Source: Heliocidaris erythrogramma
Taxonomy: Eukaryota > Echinodermata > Echinoidea > Camarodonta > Echinometridae
Assembly: GCA_025617745.1 (NCBI GenBank)
Contig: CM046853.1
Coordinates: 33,612,625 to 33,676,624, forward strand
DNA: 64,000 nt
Direction: 5' to 3'
Below the pieces are notes generated by a model, which ran no database searches, was not told where the DNA came from, and saw only the letters and a list, made by a program, of their open reading frames with translations. Below are positions 12,450 through 25,143 of this stretch, piece by piece (the first letter of the stretch is position 1; the number at the start of each line of letters is the position of its first letter). Made by a program: the position numbers and the translations under genes.

Positions 12450-12913
12450 CCAGCACTTCTCAACCTTTTTGAAATTGAGGCCCACTTTTATTTAAATGTT
12501 GGATTTTTTTGGAGCCCACCATACAAAGAAAGGTGTAAATTCCCCCAAATGACAATGAAATACATAAATTTTTATCACAAACATATGGGAGTAAATACTA
12601 AGAATAAGATGAAATTTATAGCACGGATATTTCAATATCTAAGTTGGATCGAAGATGCAAAGTGCGACGTACTGGTACGTACACACATAAAGTTTTAAAA
12701 ACTACAAGAATATAGATCTGCGCTGTATGTTTGGCATATTCACTCCATCGCCCAAAGCATTGGAAACAAGGTCTTATCAATAAGAACATTGTTATTATTA
12801 CTGTGTTTGTTAGAATTGTAATTATTAATATCATAATTTGGTTTATTCCCTTTAAGGCTTTATTAAACTTATTATTCTTTTTTTCTGTTTTTGGATGAGT
12901 TCGCGGCCCGCTG
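12450..12913. mobile_element. hAT-like nonautonomous repeat, copy B
   Basis: Starts CAGCACTTCTCAACCTTTTT and ends GAGTTCGCGGCCCGCTG, which reads as an imperfect terminal inverted repeat. It lies in the same orientation as copy A, about 660 bp downstream, with a diverged interior. I could not see a convincing 8-bp target duplication. Confidence 0.6.
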
Positions 12914-14164
12914 CTTTAGTCTATAGTATTTTTTTACCGACACTGATCAAATATTATTTCCTGAAAATTTGAAGAAATTTTGGCCAGTACAATTAGTGAA
13001 TTACAAATTAAGTTATGATCGTGGATATGAAACCAAACGAGTGCCTAAAAGTGGGATAATTCACACATTTTGTACCACTCATCGTTAGCGCAAAAAGACA
13101 AAACAAAACAAATCTTATTTAATGTCCATCACCTACACCTCCATTTTTATCGTCAAATTCTCCAATTTCTCTGTCATCTTCATCGATGTCACTATCACTG
13201 CTAAATTCTTCATCATCAATTTCAATATTCATATTGAGGATGATATCGTCACAATATTCACCAGACATTCTTCCTTTGATATTTTGGCGTTCTCACAAAC
13301 ACTGAATTAATACCGTAAAAGCTATTGTAAGCAAAACAATGCTAGCGCGCAAAGATTGAGCAATTTATCGGTCTGCAATTTTTGTTGGCAATAAAATGTA
13401 AAAATTGCATTGCTCAGATGTCTGATATAGTTAATAATATATTTTGTAAAATGGTCAATATTCCTGAAAGGGTGGGAATTTCAAGATGCTTTATAAAGCA
13501 GAACATAATCCCCCCCCCAAAAAAATGTTTCTGTCACATCAGAGCGTTTATAAAATGTCTGTTATCTCAGTCAGCCGCCCCCCCCCCCCCCCTCCGCACC
13601 ACGCACACACACAGCACCCAGACGCATGACAAATTAAGTGGAGTGAGAGTGATTGTGAGCCAGAGAAAGACACGGGGGGGGGGGGGGGAGAAAGAAAAAA
13701 TACGAACAGAGAGACATCACAAGCAGTAAAATGAGAGCCACAAAAAAACATTTGTACAGGACAGACGAAGGAAAAAAAATGCTCCAAAAGATTTTAGAAA
13801 TCACAAATTGACAAGAGAGCTACATTGTAGCACCAATTGCTCTTGCAAAGGGTCCCAAACGACACCCTGAGAACCATTTCCATTTCAGTAGCACGAAATG
13901 ACGCCACTTTACACTAAGGAGATGCTCCTTATTTTCACACAGAAGCAAATGCGAGTAATAAGAATAGACCGCTGGAGAAAACTTCCTTCCTGAGCTAGTC
14001 TGCATAGACAGGCTCTTTGAAAACTACATATATCGGAAGAGCAAGTAATGATTCGCACAACTTTTTGCCAACCTTAAAATTTTACACTTTTACTTGAAAA
14101 TTCTAACAGCAAAAAAATATTTCAAGAAAAATATTAATCAATAAATTTGTCGTGCTTCCGAAGA
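12914..14164. other. intergenic DNA with a short acidic frame and homopolymer G/C runs
   Basis: Besides the acidic frame at 13,119-13,268 there are a C-run at about 13,575 and a G-run at about 13,675. No other gene is recognised. Confidence 0.45.
13119..13268 (-). CDS. possible small acidic ORF (49 codons)
   Basis: On the minus strand a frame opening MSGEYCDDIILNMN ends in TAA. About 39% of its residues are Asp or Glu, clustered around SSDSDIDEDD. Acidic stretches like this occur at the N-termini of piggyBac-type transposases and in many nuclear proteins, but nothing downstream continues such a gene. A stop lies about 27 nt upstream of the ATG in the same frame, so this would be a whole mini-gene or a terminal exon. 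Unproven. Confidence 0.2.
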   Translation of the reverse strand: MSGEYCDDIILNMNIEIDDEEFSSDSDIDEDDREIGEFDDKNGGVGDGH

Positions 14165-14194
14165 CGTTTACCCTAGCCTACAGTTGTAGCAGCC

Positions 14195-14375
14195 CTGATG
14201 AAGGTGCTGAAGCAGTCAAGGAATGACTTCCTACCTGGTACGATTTACTTCACCAGGGTCGAATGAGGCAAATGTAGATCGATGTCTTGCCAGAGGACAT
14301 TAGTGCTGATTCAGACTTCATTCCTTGTGATCTGCAGTCTGCAGTTTATCTACTATACTATAACAACTCTACGAG
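14195..14375 (-). mobile_element. degenerate SINE copy
   Basis: The minus strand contains GTCCTCTGGCAAGACATCGA and a following pyrimidine-rich region, matching the body of the SINEs at 2,955 and 63,141. The tRNA-like head is poorly preserved. Confidence 0.5.
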
Positions 14376-15084
14376 AAGCAATCTGAATGTTGTTTGAAAA
14401 GCAAGAACGCTGGCTGAAAAGCTGCATCTGGAGCTGAATCCGATACCTTTGAGCAATGCAAACTGAAAATAGAACACCTCAAAATAGTCCTCGACTCAGT
14501 CAAGTGCAACATCTAAGCAACCTACAAAAACACCACACTGCACTTGAGCATCAACATACTCCATCTTCAAAAGGTGGGTTTAAAAACCCGTGTGAAAACG
14601 GGCGGCACGGAGGACAGGCAGAATATTCACCTGTGGATTTTAATTTGTAATTGAGACATCAACAGGTTATACGGCTGACTTGATGCGGGCAAGCGAGGGA
14701 GCTTTGCAGAACTGGGCCAGGTCATCGATGCCTGCCCATCCAATCAACAAAGCAAAATAATTCCAATAAGAGCAGGGTGGACGGAGGCAACAAAAAAGAA
14801 AATTATGCTTCCTGTATTCATCCAAGAAGATGGCTGTAGCGCTGTGAGCAAGAACGTGATAGGGGTAACTGGGCGATAGTGATATTGTGACAACAGGGGA
14901 AGTTGAAAAGCTATGTCTGGGGACCTTTGTATCATCCGCCTGATGACGAGGGTGATCTAGGTCCTGTTCAAAAGCAACCTGGGTGGCTTTGGATGCAAAT
15001 ATCAAGGTTGCAATAAGTACATGTATGGCTGATTAAACAATGAGAATGAAACTTCAGTCAAACATGCAAACAAAGATCAAGACA
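14376..15084. other. unassigned segment of mixed composition
   Basis: A minus-strand frame of about 112 codons (14,667-15,005) and an overlapping hydrophobic frame (14,744-14,935) exist. Neither shows a domain I recognise, and no convincing splice sites were identified. Confidence 0.35.
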
Positions 15085-15385
15085 TTAAAGTGATACGCCA
15101 CCAGGCGGCCGTGGGGAAAGTCAGGATTGCGTAAGTAAAGCCCCATTCACTCGTACACAAAGTTTGTGTGTCAAACGCGTCCATTGGACTACTAGGATTA
15201 CTTTTCGGACTGCACGAAGCTGACCGAATCTCGCACGAGAGCTCGAGCTCAAGTGGAGTGTGCATGCGCGGCGAACAGCTGTTCGAAGTTTGCTCCCGCG
15301 GGGCAACGGCATGATCAGGTAACGATCACGCATGCCCTCTCGCGGCATAAAAACCTCCACAATCTGCGGTTGAGTATCCCTTTAA
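15085..15385. mobile_element. TTAA-flanked MITE with CpG-rich interior
   Basis: TTAA at 15,085 and 15,382 bound ends AGTGATACGCC and GAGTATCCCT, whose inverse begins AGGGATACTC. The interior is GC-rich with many CpG and GAGCTCGAGCTC-like palindromes, in contrast to the AT-rich surroundings. No coding sequence is recognised. Confidence 0.6.
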
Positions 15386-16352
15386 CAATAATCTTGGGCA
15401 CTGGTAATTGCGGGGACCCCCTGTTCTGACAACCTAAAGCTATACACTTTATAAGTAACTAAATTTTCATAGTCTGAACATTGTATGTAACTAAACATTA
15501 CTGTACATACACTGTTTGTGTATACATGTATCTTGCAAACAGGACCTTGTGGAAGACCACATTTAAAGGTAAAAGGAGCGACTCTGTATAATTATCAGAA
15601 TGAAATAAATGTATGAATGAATAAATAAATAAATAAATAAACAAATAACCCTAAACTGTTAAGAAATAGGAGTTGTAACAGCCTCCTGTCTCTAACCAGA
15701 TGGTAGAATGTGTTGTAGTTGTTATCAGCTGAAGATATCGACTTAGTGACGTAGAATGTGATGGGGTTTGAAGGGGAAGGACTAGGCCTAGGGAGGACAC
15801 TGATCTGATCCTCATTAAGATGGATGTCTAACTTGGGAATTAGACATGCTCAAGGTAAAGACACTCATTAAACAGTTGTGGAGAGAGGGAAATTAGGGGA
15901 ATTCAATCTTGTTTGGATGCTGTAGTATCCTCTTTATATCTAAGAATATTTAGTACTTTTGATACACGTGTAGCGTGAATCTTTTGATTTTTTTTACCTC
16001 ATTCTGATTATGCTATGTCAGTCAAACCGCAGGTCCCCCAAAATGAGCAGGAATGTGAGGTTTTGGAATCATCAAAATGATAAGAAACTGACCAAATTTC
16101 TACTATAATGTTCTTAAAAACTGAAATACGGTATTAAAAAAGAATGAAAAAACTCACATATTATTTTTCACCTTTCACAGAACTCAACCTTTCCCTCAAG
16201 GACTTTATTTACACATAAAATGCTTTTATATTGCCTCCAGGCTATCATGTCTAATATGTACAGATAATTGACAAAAAATTAATTTGTGGTCATTCCGTAG
16301 TTAAACCACTAAAGGATATACATGTACATGTAGGTCAATGAGCATGTCGTCT
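15386..16352. other. intergenic DNA
   Basis: Contains a short (AAAT)n microsatellite near 15,622-15,648. Nothing else is recognised. Confidence 0.5.
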
Positions 16353-16417
16353 GTTTGGAGCCAGAAGGGCGTTAACTCATACTGTAACACAGACGTAACG
16401 CCCTTCTGGCTCTAAAC
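16353..16417. repeat. 65-bp perfect-stem hairpin
   Basis: GTTTGGAGCCAGAAGGGCGTTA on the left is followed after a 21-nt loop by its near-exact inverse, TAACGCCCTTCTGGCTCTAAAC. A second 65-bp copy is at 23,894-23,958 and a half copy is near 7,653. It may be a tiny foldback element, or a transcribed hairpin of pre-miRNA size. Confidence 0.75.
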
Positions 16418-18179
16418 ACGCGATATGAAAGGATTTTTCATTCTTGGGTGAGACATGAAAGTTAAGCATACACGTAAATGTTGTACGAACACTGAGCAAA
16501 ATGTTCATGTTTAAAAATTTCAATATGCCCAGAGGCAATGCAGCAACATTTTTGAAAGGCAGTTTACTGTGTCTTGTGTGGACGAGATGTAATTTACTGA
16601 AGTTCTTACCATTTCTTCCATTCTCTTGAATGAATATACCCTCGGAAACAACTGACAAGAGAGTTTAACAGCCTTTAAATAGACGGACGAACATATGGTC
16701 TCCATCCTCCTACCCCTATACGGTCACATAGCGAAGGGTGGCAGCCCGGGAGAGGGAGTACCCATCAATTTGATTAAGCAGGAAATGTACCCGGGGGCAC
16801 CCCAAAATTCCCAAATGCATTAAGTCTATTAGTTGAATAAACTCGCAAGCTGTCAGACGGGCCCAACGCAAACTCCTCTTTTACACGCCACCACTATTTG
16901 TATCACATTATTGCGGGCAGTGTCAATGGATTTTTCATGAGAGAGAGAGCAGGATGGAGATGGACAGAGAGCATGCATGTAGTGAAAGGAAAATGTCCAC
17001 TCTAAACTGATGATGGACTTTCAGGCACAAACATGTGTGACATGCATGTTTATACACATACATGCATGTATATTTGTAGAAAAACAGAATACATAGTGAC
17101 ATCAGATTTCTGAAGCGTCCTGTAGAAAATATACACATATATACATGTAATATCACTTCACAGTTTACATGTAGTCATCTTGTAAACTGGTACACTCTAC
17201 ATTTATACAAGGACCCCGTGAGGCGACCCATGGCGCTCACCAAGGAGGTCCACTGGCACACCACGGGTTCACATTTGCCCTGATTAGCACGACCTACATG
17301 TATCTTGGTACTCTCTGCACAGGAGAATGCCATTTGGCGCATTCTAGATCGCGCTATCTCTCCTGCAGCACCTCCTGGAGGTGGTCCAGCGCTCCCCCGT
17401 TTTGGATCGCTGTGGACCCCCGCGGATCGCACCGAAATGACATCTCACCATCGAGATGGCGCGATCTAGCGTGCTATCTCGGTCATGAGATCGGAGTCAC
17501 TGTTAAAAGTACATTTGCTTTTTAATATCAAAATAAGGTGCATGAATGCAAATGAAAACAGGCATATACCTGTATTTACAATTTGCCACTTAATTTTTTT
17601 CTTCAAAATATACAAAACTGTACATTTACGCATACATGAAAATGAATATCTGAAACATAATAGACGTACCAATTGGAGAACAGAAACTCGGGCTAACCTT
17701 ATTTTTGACCAAAATTCATTCGATTTGGATAAGACATCTAAAAGGTTTCAGATTATATTTTTCTGCTTTAGAGGAAACCTACCATACTCACTTTGCTGGT
17801 GGATGTACCAAATAACTTTTAAATTAGCAAGATGTATATATCTTGGCACATAATGTTTAGCCTAATTTTGATATCAATGCCACAGGTACAGCAGATGCAT
17901 ATTACCGGGTAGACAAAATTTGATACCATATAGAAGCAAAAAATATATACATGTAACTTTTTAGGCAAAATCATGAAGAAAGCTAAATCAAACAATGAAT
18001 GAGTACATATAGAGAACACTGTTGTAATTCAGTACTGTTCAATCAATATTGTTTGATGACATAAAAAACATTAGTAATATCATATTATGCTATTGTTTTA
18101 TTCAACATCCAGTTCAATTATGTAGATTTTGGGCTGAAAGAAAACAATTAATGGGCTCTGAGTAAAATAACGCCAAAAA
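16418..18179. other. intergenic DNA with a GC-richer island at about 17,190-17,500
   Basis: The island contains a pair of inverse motifs (CTAGATCGCGCTATCTC near 17,343 and GAGATGGCGCGATCTAG near 17,453). Short frames overlap on both strands without recognisable protein similarity. Confidence 0.4.
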
Positions 18180-18990
18180 GGAGGGGAGGGAGAGAGAGGA
18201 CGGGAAAGAGGGATGGGAAAGAGAGATGAAAGAGAGAGAGAGAGAGAGACGTAGTGATAGTATACTGCAGTAAATAAATGTAGAAGTCTTGTTGAAGGAA
18301 AATGGCTCTGAGCTACATAAATTAGATTACAACTATTGATTCCCTTCAAGTTCAAATGAAAGAGAGAGAGAGATATATATATATGTACAGAGAGGGGAGA
18401 GTAGAGAGGAGAAAGAGAGAGATACAGAGAGGGGAGTGTAGAGAGGAGAAAGAGAGAGATACAGAGAGGGGAGTGTAGAGAGAAAGAGAGGGGAGTGTAG
18501 AGAGAAAGAGAGGAGAGAGAGAAAGAGAAAGAGAGATACAGCGTTAACAGAAACAAGATTGGCCTACATGCACATTGTACATAGTAGTATAATATATACA
18601 TGCCTTTTTTCGTTGAAGAAAAAGAGTGCTCTAAGCAAAACTGAGCTAAATAACCAAAAAAAAAGGTCACAACTGTTCTTTCCCTTCATACTGGAAGAGA
18701 GAGAGAGAGAAAGAGGGAAAGAGAGGGAGGAGAGGGGGGTGTAGGAGAGAGAGAGGGGGAGGGAGACAGGAAACATACATGTACATGCAGCACAAGTAGC
18801 AACAGAAAGTTGTAGGCCATATCTACATGCATGTTAAAGTCCATGGTTAAGCAAAGAAAAAAAGGTCACAATTGTTGATTTCCTTTCATATCACAGAGAG
18901 AGAGGACAGAGAAGAGGGAGAAGAAGAGGGAGAAGAAGGGGAAAAAAAGAGAAGTCGAGAGGAGAGGGAGAAAAGGAAAGAAAAAAACTG
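18180..18990. repeat. three GA-rich microsatellite arrays with repeated flanks
   Basis: GAGAGA/GGGAGA arrays lie at about 18,182-18,250, 18,358-18,537, 18,698-18,770 and 18,894-18,985. The sequence just upstream of three of them is related: a TGAGCTA..AGATTACAACTATTGATTCCCTTCA type segment near 18,310, 18,640 and 18,850. The array and its flank were therefore duplicated together. Long Ser/Leu-rich or Glu/Arg-rich frames here are by-products of the repeat. Confidence 0.8.
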
Positions 18991-19114
18991 TGTAAATTAT
19001 GGAAATCTCATGGATCTCTGTCTAGCAACACATCTCAGTGGCAATAATGGAGGTTGAGATCGATAGATTGCAGTCACTTGGCCTATACCCATTCCCATTT
19101 GTCACTCATAGACC

Positions 19115-19500
19115 TTGAGATTCTGCCAAGATTGTGCCAAATAACAAGACTGTGACGATGGAATGTATTGTCTTATATAACCTGGCATACATGTTGATGT
19201 ATGAACTACACGAAGCCAAAATTATTAATGAGAAGAAATGTTGAAGCTCATTAAATTTGCAGGTCCAAGATCATGGCGAATAACGAGAGGTAAGGACAGT
19301 AATGTTTTATATAACATGGCAATGGTGTACATGTACGGTATGTATGTGTACCTGCATGTGTACCTGCAATTTGCATGAAGCTACTGGGAATTCATTAGAA
19401 ATGTTAAATTCATAAAATCCGCTAGGGCAAGATTGTGCCAAATACATGTAGCAAGACAGTGCGGAAATAACTGTTTTATATAACCTGCCTTGTGCATGCT
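19115..19500. repeat. three-copy diverged tandem repeat, unit about 155 bp
   Basis: CAAGATTGTGCCAAATA..CAAGACTGTG..GTTTTATATAACCTGGC recurs near 19,118, 19,268 and 19,428, with intervening TTCATTAAATT-like sequence. Divergence is roughly one base in five. Confidence 0.6.
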
Positions 19501-20376
19501 ATATTCCTCAATGATACTGTGACAAAGAATCAGAAAGTGTTCAAGTTCTTTGAATTACAGGTCTAAACAGTAATGCGTCTGCTAGGAACATCAAAGAGAT
19601 AATGAAATTGCTTTAAACCCATTTTCAGAATTAGCAGCAAAATAGACAGTGCAATGAAACTTGTTGAATACGGTTTCATACATATATATATCAAAAGATG
19701 CTGTCCATTGGTTTTTAGGCAAGTGATGGATAATGCACCCTGGCATAAGATGTAAATCATTCTTCATCTCTCATTTGTTAAATATTTCAAGTGTACCAAT
19801 CACCAAAAAATATTTTGTTCTATATATTTGGGGGTCCATGTTGCTATACTATAATCAAAATATGAGCCTCAAATGTCGATTCTACATCTATAAAGAAAAG
19901 AGATAAATCCATTCCCAATAAACAAAGCAGCAACTTGTGAGGAGACTAGTTGACACACCCGTTTGAGCTCACAAAGATCAATGGCCAGCGCGGAACCGAA
20001 CGCAGAGGTGGGTTCCGCACGAGGGGTTTTTATGTAATCCTTCATTTTCTTCATACTCCTTAACCGTTAACCCATAGAAGGCCGTGTTTTGAGGTTGATT
20101 TTATACATTCTAGCTGCACACAAATCATTTTTTTTACGTGATTGGTAACAGCAGCCTAGAACTGCTTGTATTTTGCTATTTATCAACTGGAATGAATCTG
20201 ATTTCTTTTTTCTTCAAAACTATAACCTAGATGTACTAACAAAAACTAGCATACAGTACCTAAAGAGATGGCCTGACTCATTTCAGGATGAGTGCAGACA
20301 AAATCATAATTCAACAAAACAAAAATCATTAAATAATTTCTGCTTTATTGGTCTGGAAATAAAGCATTCTAGAACA

Positions 20377-20460
20377 GGGGAGCGTTTCATCAAGCATTTT
20401 GTCACAGATTTTTACTGACAACTGACAAATTTGTCAGTAATAATCACTGACAAAATAATT
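20377..20460. mobile_element. partial GGGAGCGTTTCATCAAGC element
   Basis: Left half, with GGGGAGCGTTTCATCAAGCA followed by TTTTGTC and TTTTTACTGACAA. The right terminal inverse present in the 53,666 copy is missing. Confidence 0.6.
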
Positions 20461-20927
20461 GTATTATTGTGCATTATGGAATAACCTTTGCAATAGCCGG
20501 AAATCAATCAGGCAAGGATGATTTCCATCCAAGTGTCTTAAACTGTGATATCATATTCAGTTCGTCTCCAAATAATGCTTCCATAAAAGCTTGTGAAAAA
20601 AAAAAATTCACTACGGGAAGAGACAAGAACATGAAATAAGAAAGAAATGAAAGAGCTGTTGGAGAGAGGGAGCAAAGAGCCTTTTCTTATCACATTGCAA
20701 TTTTAGCAAGCCGCTATTAACGATGATATGGCAAGCTTTCTCTACTCAGTCGTGAAATGAGCGCCTCGACATCCCGTTTCCCTCTCTCTAATACCAATTG
20801 TGGTGTATATTAATCTCCCATATGTGCATACTTTATTGATCAGAAGTGTGATTAAAGCACTGATGACGTCAAGAAGAATCTGCACGAGCAAAGACAAGCC
20901 TCTACTACTTTTGAAGCAGGCACAATA

Positions 20928-21010
20928 ACCCCCTCTCCCCCCCCCCCCTCCCCACCCCTCTCCCCCCCCCCCCCCCCTCCCCACCCCTCTCCCCCCCCCC
21001 CCTCTTCCTC
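20928..21010. repeat. C-rich tandem array
   Basis: Repeats of CCCCTCCCCACCCCTCTCCC separated by C-runs of up to 18, about two and a half units of about 41 bp. The minus strand is G-rich enough for G-quadruplex formation. Confidence 0.75.
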
Positions 21011-22094
21011 GCTCTAGCCCTTATCTCCTGAATTATTGCATTAACATTTTCTCCTTCTATCTGCAGTTTCCCAGACAGCATTCTTAGAAAAGTGGTTGAC
21101 ACCAAGGGTGAAACTTCTCATTGGCAGTTCTTATACCAAATGTATGTACATGGACATGTACATGATGACATATACAGGAAGAGAGTACACAAACAGATAT
21201 ACAAAATATACATGTGCAACAAAATGTCAAAACAGCAAACAACTTTGTAGCTCTGGAAAAACTCTAAAAGGGCTTTGAATATCTCATTAAGTTAGATCTC
21301 TAAACAAATGAAAATCACACGGATCTCAAGAGAGCTGTTGCAAACAACAAATAATTTTACACAGCGGTGTTTATATTTTTCTGCAAGCAAAATTTACACA
21401 GAGCATCTACAGTAAGTACAGTATGTTCATATCCATGTATTACAATAGCCAAACCTACAGTGCAGTTTACCTACTAATGCAAGTACGAAAGTGGGCCAGA
21501 AGAGCCCTCTATCGGCATGTTGAGGGATATTAAGTGTATCCCTTTAAACATCTACTCTACCAACATCCATATGTCTCAAAAGACTGGATATTTTGAATGA
21601 AATCTGTATTCCCCTGAGTTGCACCCTATTTCCATGCATTGCACTATACGTATGTAACAGTCGCCAACATGGTGCGAAATATTGGGCATCGCTGAGCCTA
21701 TTATCACGATGCCTCTGGCTCAAAAAGGCTCAGCGAAAATATTACCCTTCCGTTTTCCTTGCTGCAGAAATGAATAAAACATGAATGTGTTTTGGAAGCA
21801 GTATTAGGGATCCCAATAGTGATTAGAACGCTTAATTCCAAACAGTTAAATGTAAGTTTGATGTGAGAGGCGATACTTGCAATGAGCTTTTAAGGCACAG
21901 ATGAGATAATTCCGGGAAGAAAGTATGGATTATTTGCAAATATGAAATGAAATTTAAGTAAAACCAGGGTTTAGCAAATTGTAAAAGAATTTAATGTTTT
22001 TCCTGATGCCATTTCACAGGCACTGTAACATGGATGTGTACATCTTAATTTTACCCAAAAAAATGTATCTGCGATGATATAGAAAGGTGCATTA

Positions 22095-22601
22095 TTAAAG
22101 AGAAATCCAACCTTTATAATAATTTGATTTGTGAGAAAGCAGAATAATCAGAGAAGCAGATTGCTGAAAATTTAAACGAAATATTGGAATTTCAAATTGG
22201 CCAAATGTAGGTAAAGTCACTGTAATGTAGTGGCGGACAACTGCCCCATTTGCTCCAACACACAAAATGACTAAAATGTCATTTTTTCTCAAAGTCTGTT
22301 ACTCAGTATGATCTTTTTTCTCCATGAGGACCTATAACAATATGCTAGCTACAATATATTTTTAGTACTGCCCCGAGGGTAAACCGCAAATTAATGACAT
22401 TTTTGTGTATGAAAAACAGGAGAGTTGTCCACCAGTTTGTCATAATCGACTCACCAAATAGCCAATTTGAGATTTGCATACATGTAGTGATCTCATTTTT
22501 CAAACATCCATAACTTTCTTATTCCTTGTCCGATTTCTTTCAAACTTATTTTTCTGCTTTCACACAAATCATCTTATTTCCATGGTTGGACTACCCTTTA
22601 A
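22095..22601. mobile_element. TTAA-flanked foldback MITE, family 1
   Basis: Ends TTAAAGAGAAATCCAACCTT and CATGGTTGGACTACCCTTTAA. It shares GCAGATTGCTGAAAATTTAA, CAACTGCCCCATTTGCTCCA and ACAATATGCTAGCTACAATA with the other family members. Confidence 0.85.
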
Positions 22602-23893
22602 ACCATACGGTACAGTGTACATGCACGTGTCTAAATGTTTTCCTTTTCCATAATATGAGAGATGCCTTCAAACAATTGCCAATAACCGAAACTCTAACAT
22701 AAAACCCAATTGCAATCCTAACTCTATATCATTTTGCAATAAAGTCTGGAGCAGTTGCGCCGTAGCATATGTCTTGGAAGGGGGAAGAGTACATGCATGT
22801 GAAGGACGACAACCTCTCATTAGGCCTACCATAGTGTGCAGCTAGAAAGGTGCTCTAAAAAGAAATATGCTTTGTGAACCTGACTTTCCTGTTGTTATTC
22901 ATTTTTGCTTGGCAACCAATCAAAAATTACTATATTTGCCCCAAATATATTTCTAATATTTCTAAAACCTTTCTTTTTTTCATTGATTTAGCACATCATT
23001 TTATTCTTGATAGTTCCTACCTCACTATTTGATCTTGCTATCAGACTTAATGTGTCAAATCAATGACCTTCTGACCCAGCTTGGAACATTTACATCTGAT
23101 CCAGATTACACATATTTGGTGGCTTTGTAAGGTCTATTTTGTACAACTGGTCTTGAAACAAGCACGACAAAACTCCATATCTGACCAAATCAGAACCCAT
23201 GCAACATGTAACTAAAATAAAGTACAAACCATTGTACAATGCATTGTAAATGACCTCTCCGAGTAGGATAGCATTTGTAAGTATTCAAGACTAATAAAAA
23301 TTAAATAAATCAGTAAATCACAGCTGAATTCCTAATAGAAAATAAAATGCATGCATTTCCTGGGAATAAGACTAACTGCAAACACCCAAAACCATCCCTG
23401 TCAATACTCGTAGCTTGTTTGGGCACTTCAATTGAAAAATTGCATAGCTCTAGGACCCTTGTGTCTGTACCAATGGCCGAAAATCGAGGCAATTTTCTTT
23501 CCTCGAACTCCACTTGAAAGCAGCTAAAGTTGAATGGCTGAGAGCAAATTAACATCAATCACTGAGACATCCCTCCAACATCAATGTGTGACGCCATTTT
23601 TTAAAGAAAGTCTTCAGCTCGAAAATTTCTCCCCATTTGTGATGTTATTGAGAGCTGAGCAGTATCTATAAAAACATGGAGAACAGAATAAAATTACCGT
23701 ACTCCGCTTTGCTGGGTATGTTTGCATTTGCATCAGATGCAGTATAAAGTAGATGCAGTATAAAGTGGAATCAGGAGAACTGGAGGTCTTCATACCTAAA
23801 ATAGACTCAAAGCAGACTCAAATTTCTCCTGTTTGTGATATCATTGAGTGGTATAAAAAAGTGTTCTATGAAAACATAAAGAACAAAATGTCT

Positions 23894-23958
23894 GTTTGGA
23901 TCTAGAAGGGCATTACTCTGTACAAACGATGGGACTTAACGCCCTTCTGGATCCAAAC
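23894..23958. repeat. 65-bp hairpin, second copy
   Basis: Arms GTTTGGATCTAGAAGGGCAT and GCCCTTCTGGATCCAAAC pair with three mismatches or wobbles. Total length is the same 65 bp as the copy at 16,353, but the loop sequence is different. Confidence 0.7.
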
Positions 23959-25143
23959 AAACGAAAATCAAATTAGCCATCTTTGCTGGCCTGGGTGTGA
24001 TTACATTTTCAGATGCAAATACAAGTACATGTACATGACAAATGCTGTAAAGGTCTTCACACCTACAAATAGGTCCATTCAATTATGACTCCAATGTTAG
24101 CACAATAAACACTGAGACTACATGTAATTCTTGAAATGCTTAAAATAGCTACAGCTCTGACCGAGTCTGACTTCAAACCAAATACTGCACAGATACAGTG
24201 CACAAGTACACGCTTTGTACATACATGTATAATTTAATCAATGCATTAAGGCTTTTTATTCTTGGTGGACATGTTTTATTTGGGGGATGACAAAAATTAT
24301 GTTTCTCATCACGAAGGTCAAGGTAGGCTCCTCTTTCATGTACACACTAAACTGTCAATATATACCAAAGTCATGATCTCTCTCAATTTCATACTTTCCC
24401 AGATGAAATTAATGGGATTATATATTTTGTGCCTTCATCAGACCTGTTATTAAAAAATATAAAACTGTTTGTTTCTTCTACTGGTGACTTATACACGTAT
24501 GTGAATAACTTTTACTGAGGAGTGTAGATCATACAGTCCATTAAATCTACCTTGTTACCATTATATGATAATTTTATTTTCACTTCATCACACAATTCTA
24601 ATCTTTTTTAATCCGAACTTCCATGTACAGTATTTTGTGGAAGGCAGGTACATGTATAAAATTTACATTGCCACAGAAATGTACAAAACACACATGAAAA
24701 ATGTAGGGTTGACGTACATACTTGAACTGTCATAGGCAATAGAGGGTATCTGATGATAGAAAAACAGTGTGTTTGCCAGCTCACGTTGAGATCAAATCGA
24801 TAAAAACATGACAAATGTTTCCAACAAACAGATATTTTGAGCATTTTCTGTTCATTTCTTTATCTGATGCCAAAGTGAATGCACAAACACACTGGTAGAG
24901 CAATTCATGTAGAAGCGGTCTGGAGATGACCTGTTCGTGGTTCGCTGAAGATACTTGTACTATGAAAAAAAATATGATCACAGGGAAACCAATGGTAATG
25001 GTTATTGATGCTTGACAAGCTATCAGTAATCTTAAACAATGCACACCATTTATCAAGTCAAAAAGTATATAGGGCGATCCAATATTTGCTCCGGACGGCT
25101 TTTAATATCTCACCAAAGGTAGTGGTTTCGGTTTTAGGCCCAG

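Larger units (their letters stand above)
19501..22094. other. intergenic DNA with a partial foldback and a C-rich array
   Basis: A partial copy of the GGGAGCRTTTCATCAAG element is at 20,377-20,460 (full copy at 53,666). A CCCCTCTCCCCCCC array is at 20,928-21,010. No exon is recognised. Confidence 0.5.

Noticed and set aside
14667-15005. Possible coding exon with hydrophobic stretches on the minus strand
   Set aside because: No recognisable motif, competing frames of similar length, and no convincing splice sites.
17175-17525. GC-rich island as a gene exon
   Set aside because: Frames overlap on both strands, inverse motifs suggest a repeat, and no domain is recognised.
18098-18670. 190-codon minus-strand Ser/Leu/Pro frame
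   Set aside because: It is the translation of GA/CT microsatellites and has no domain.
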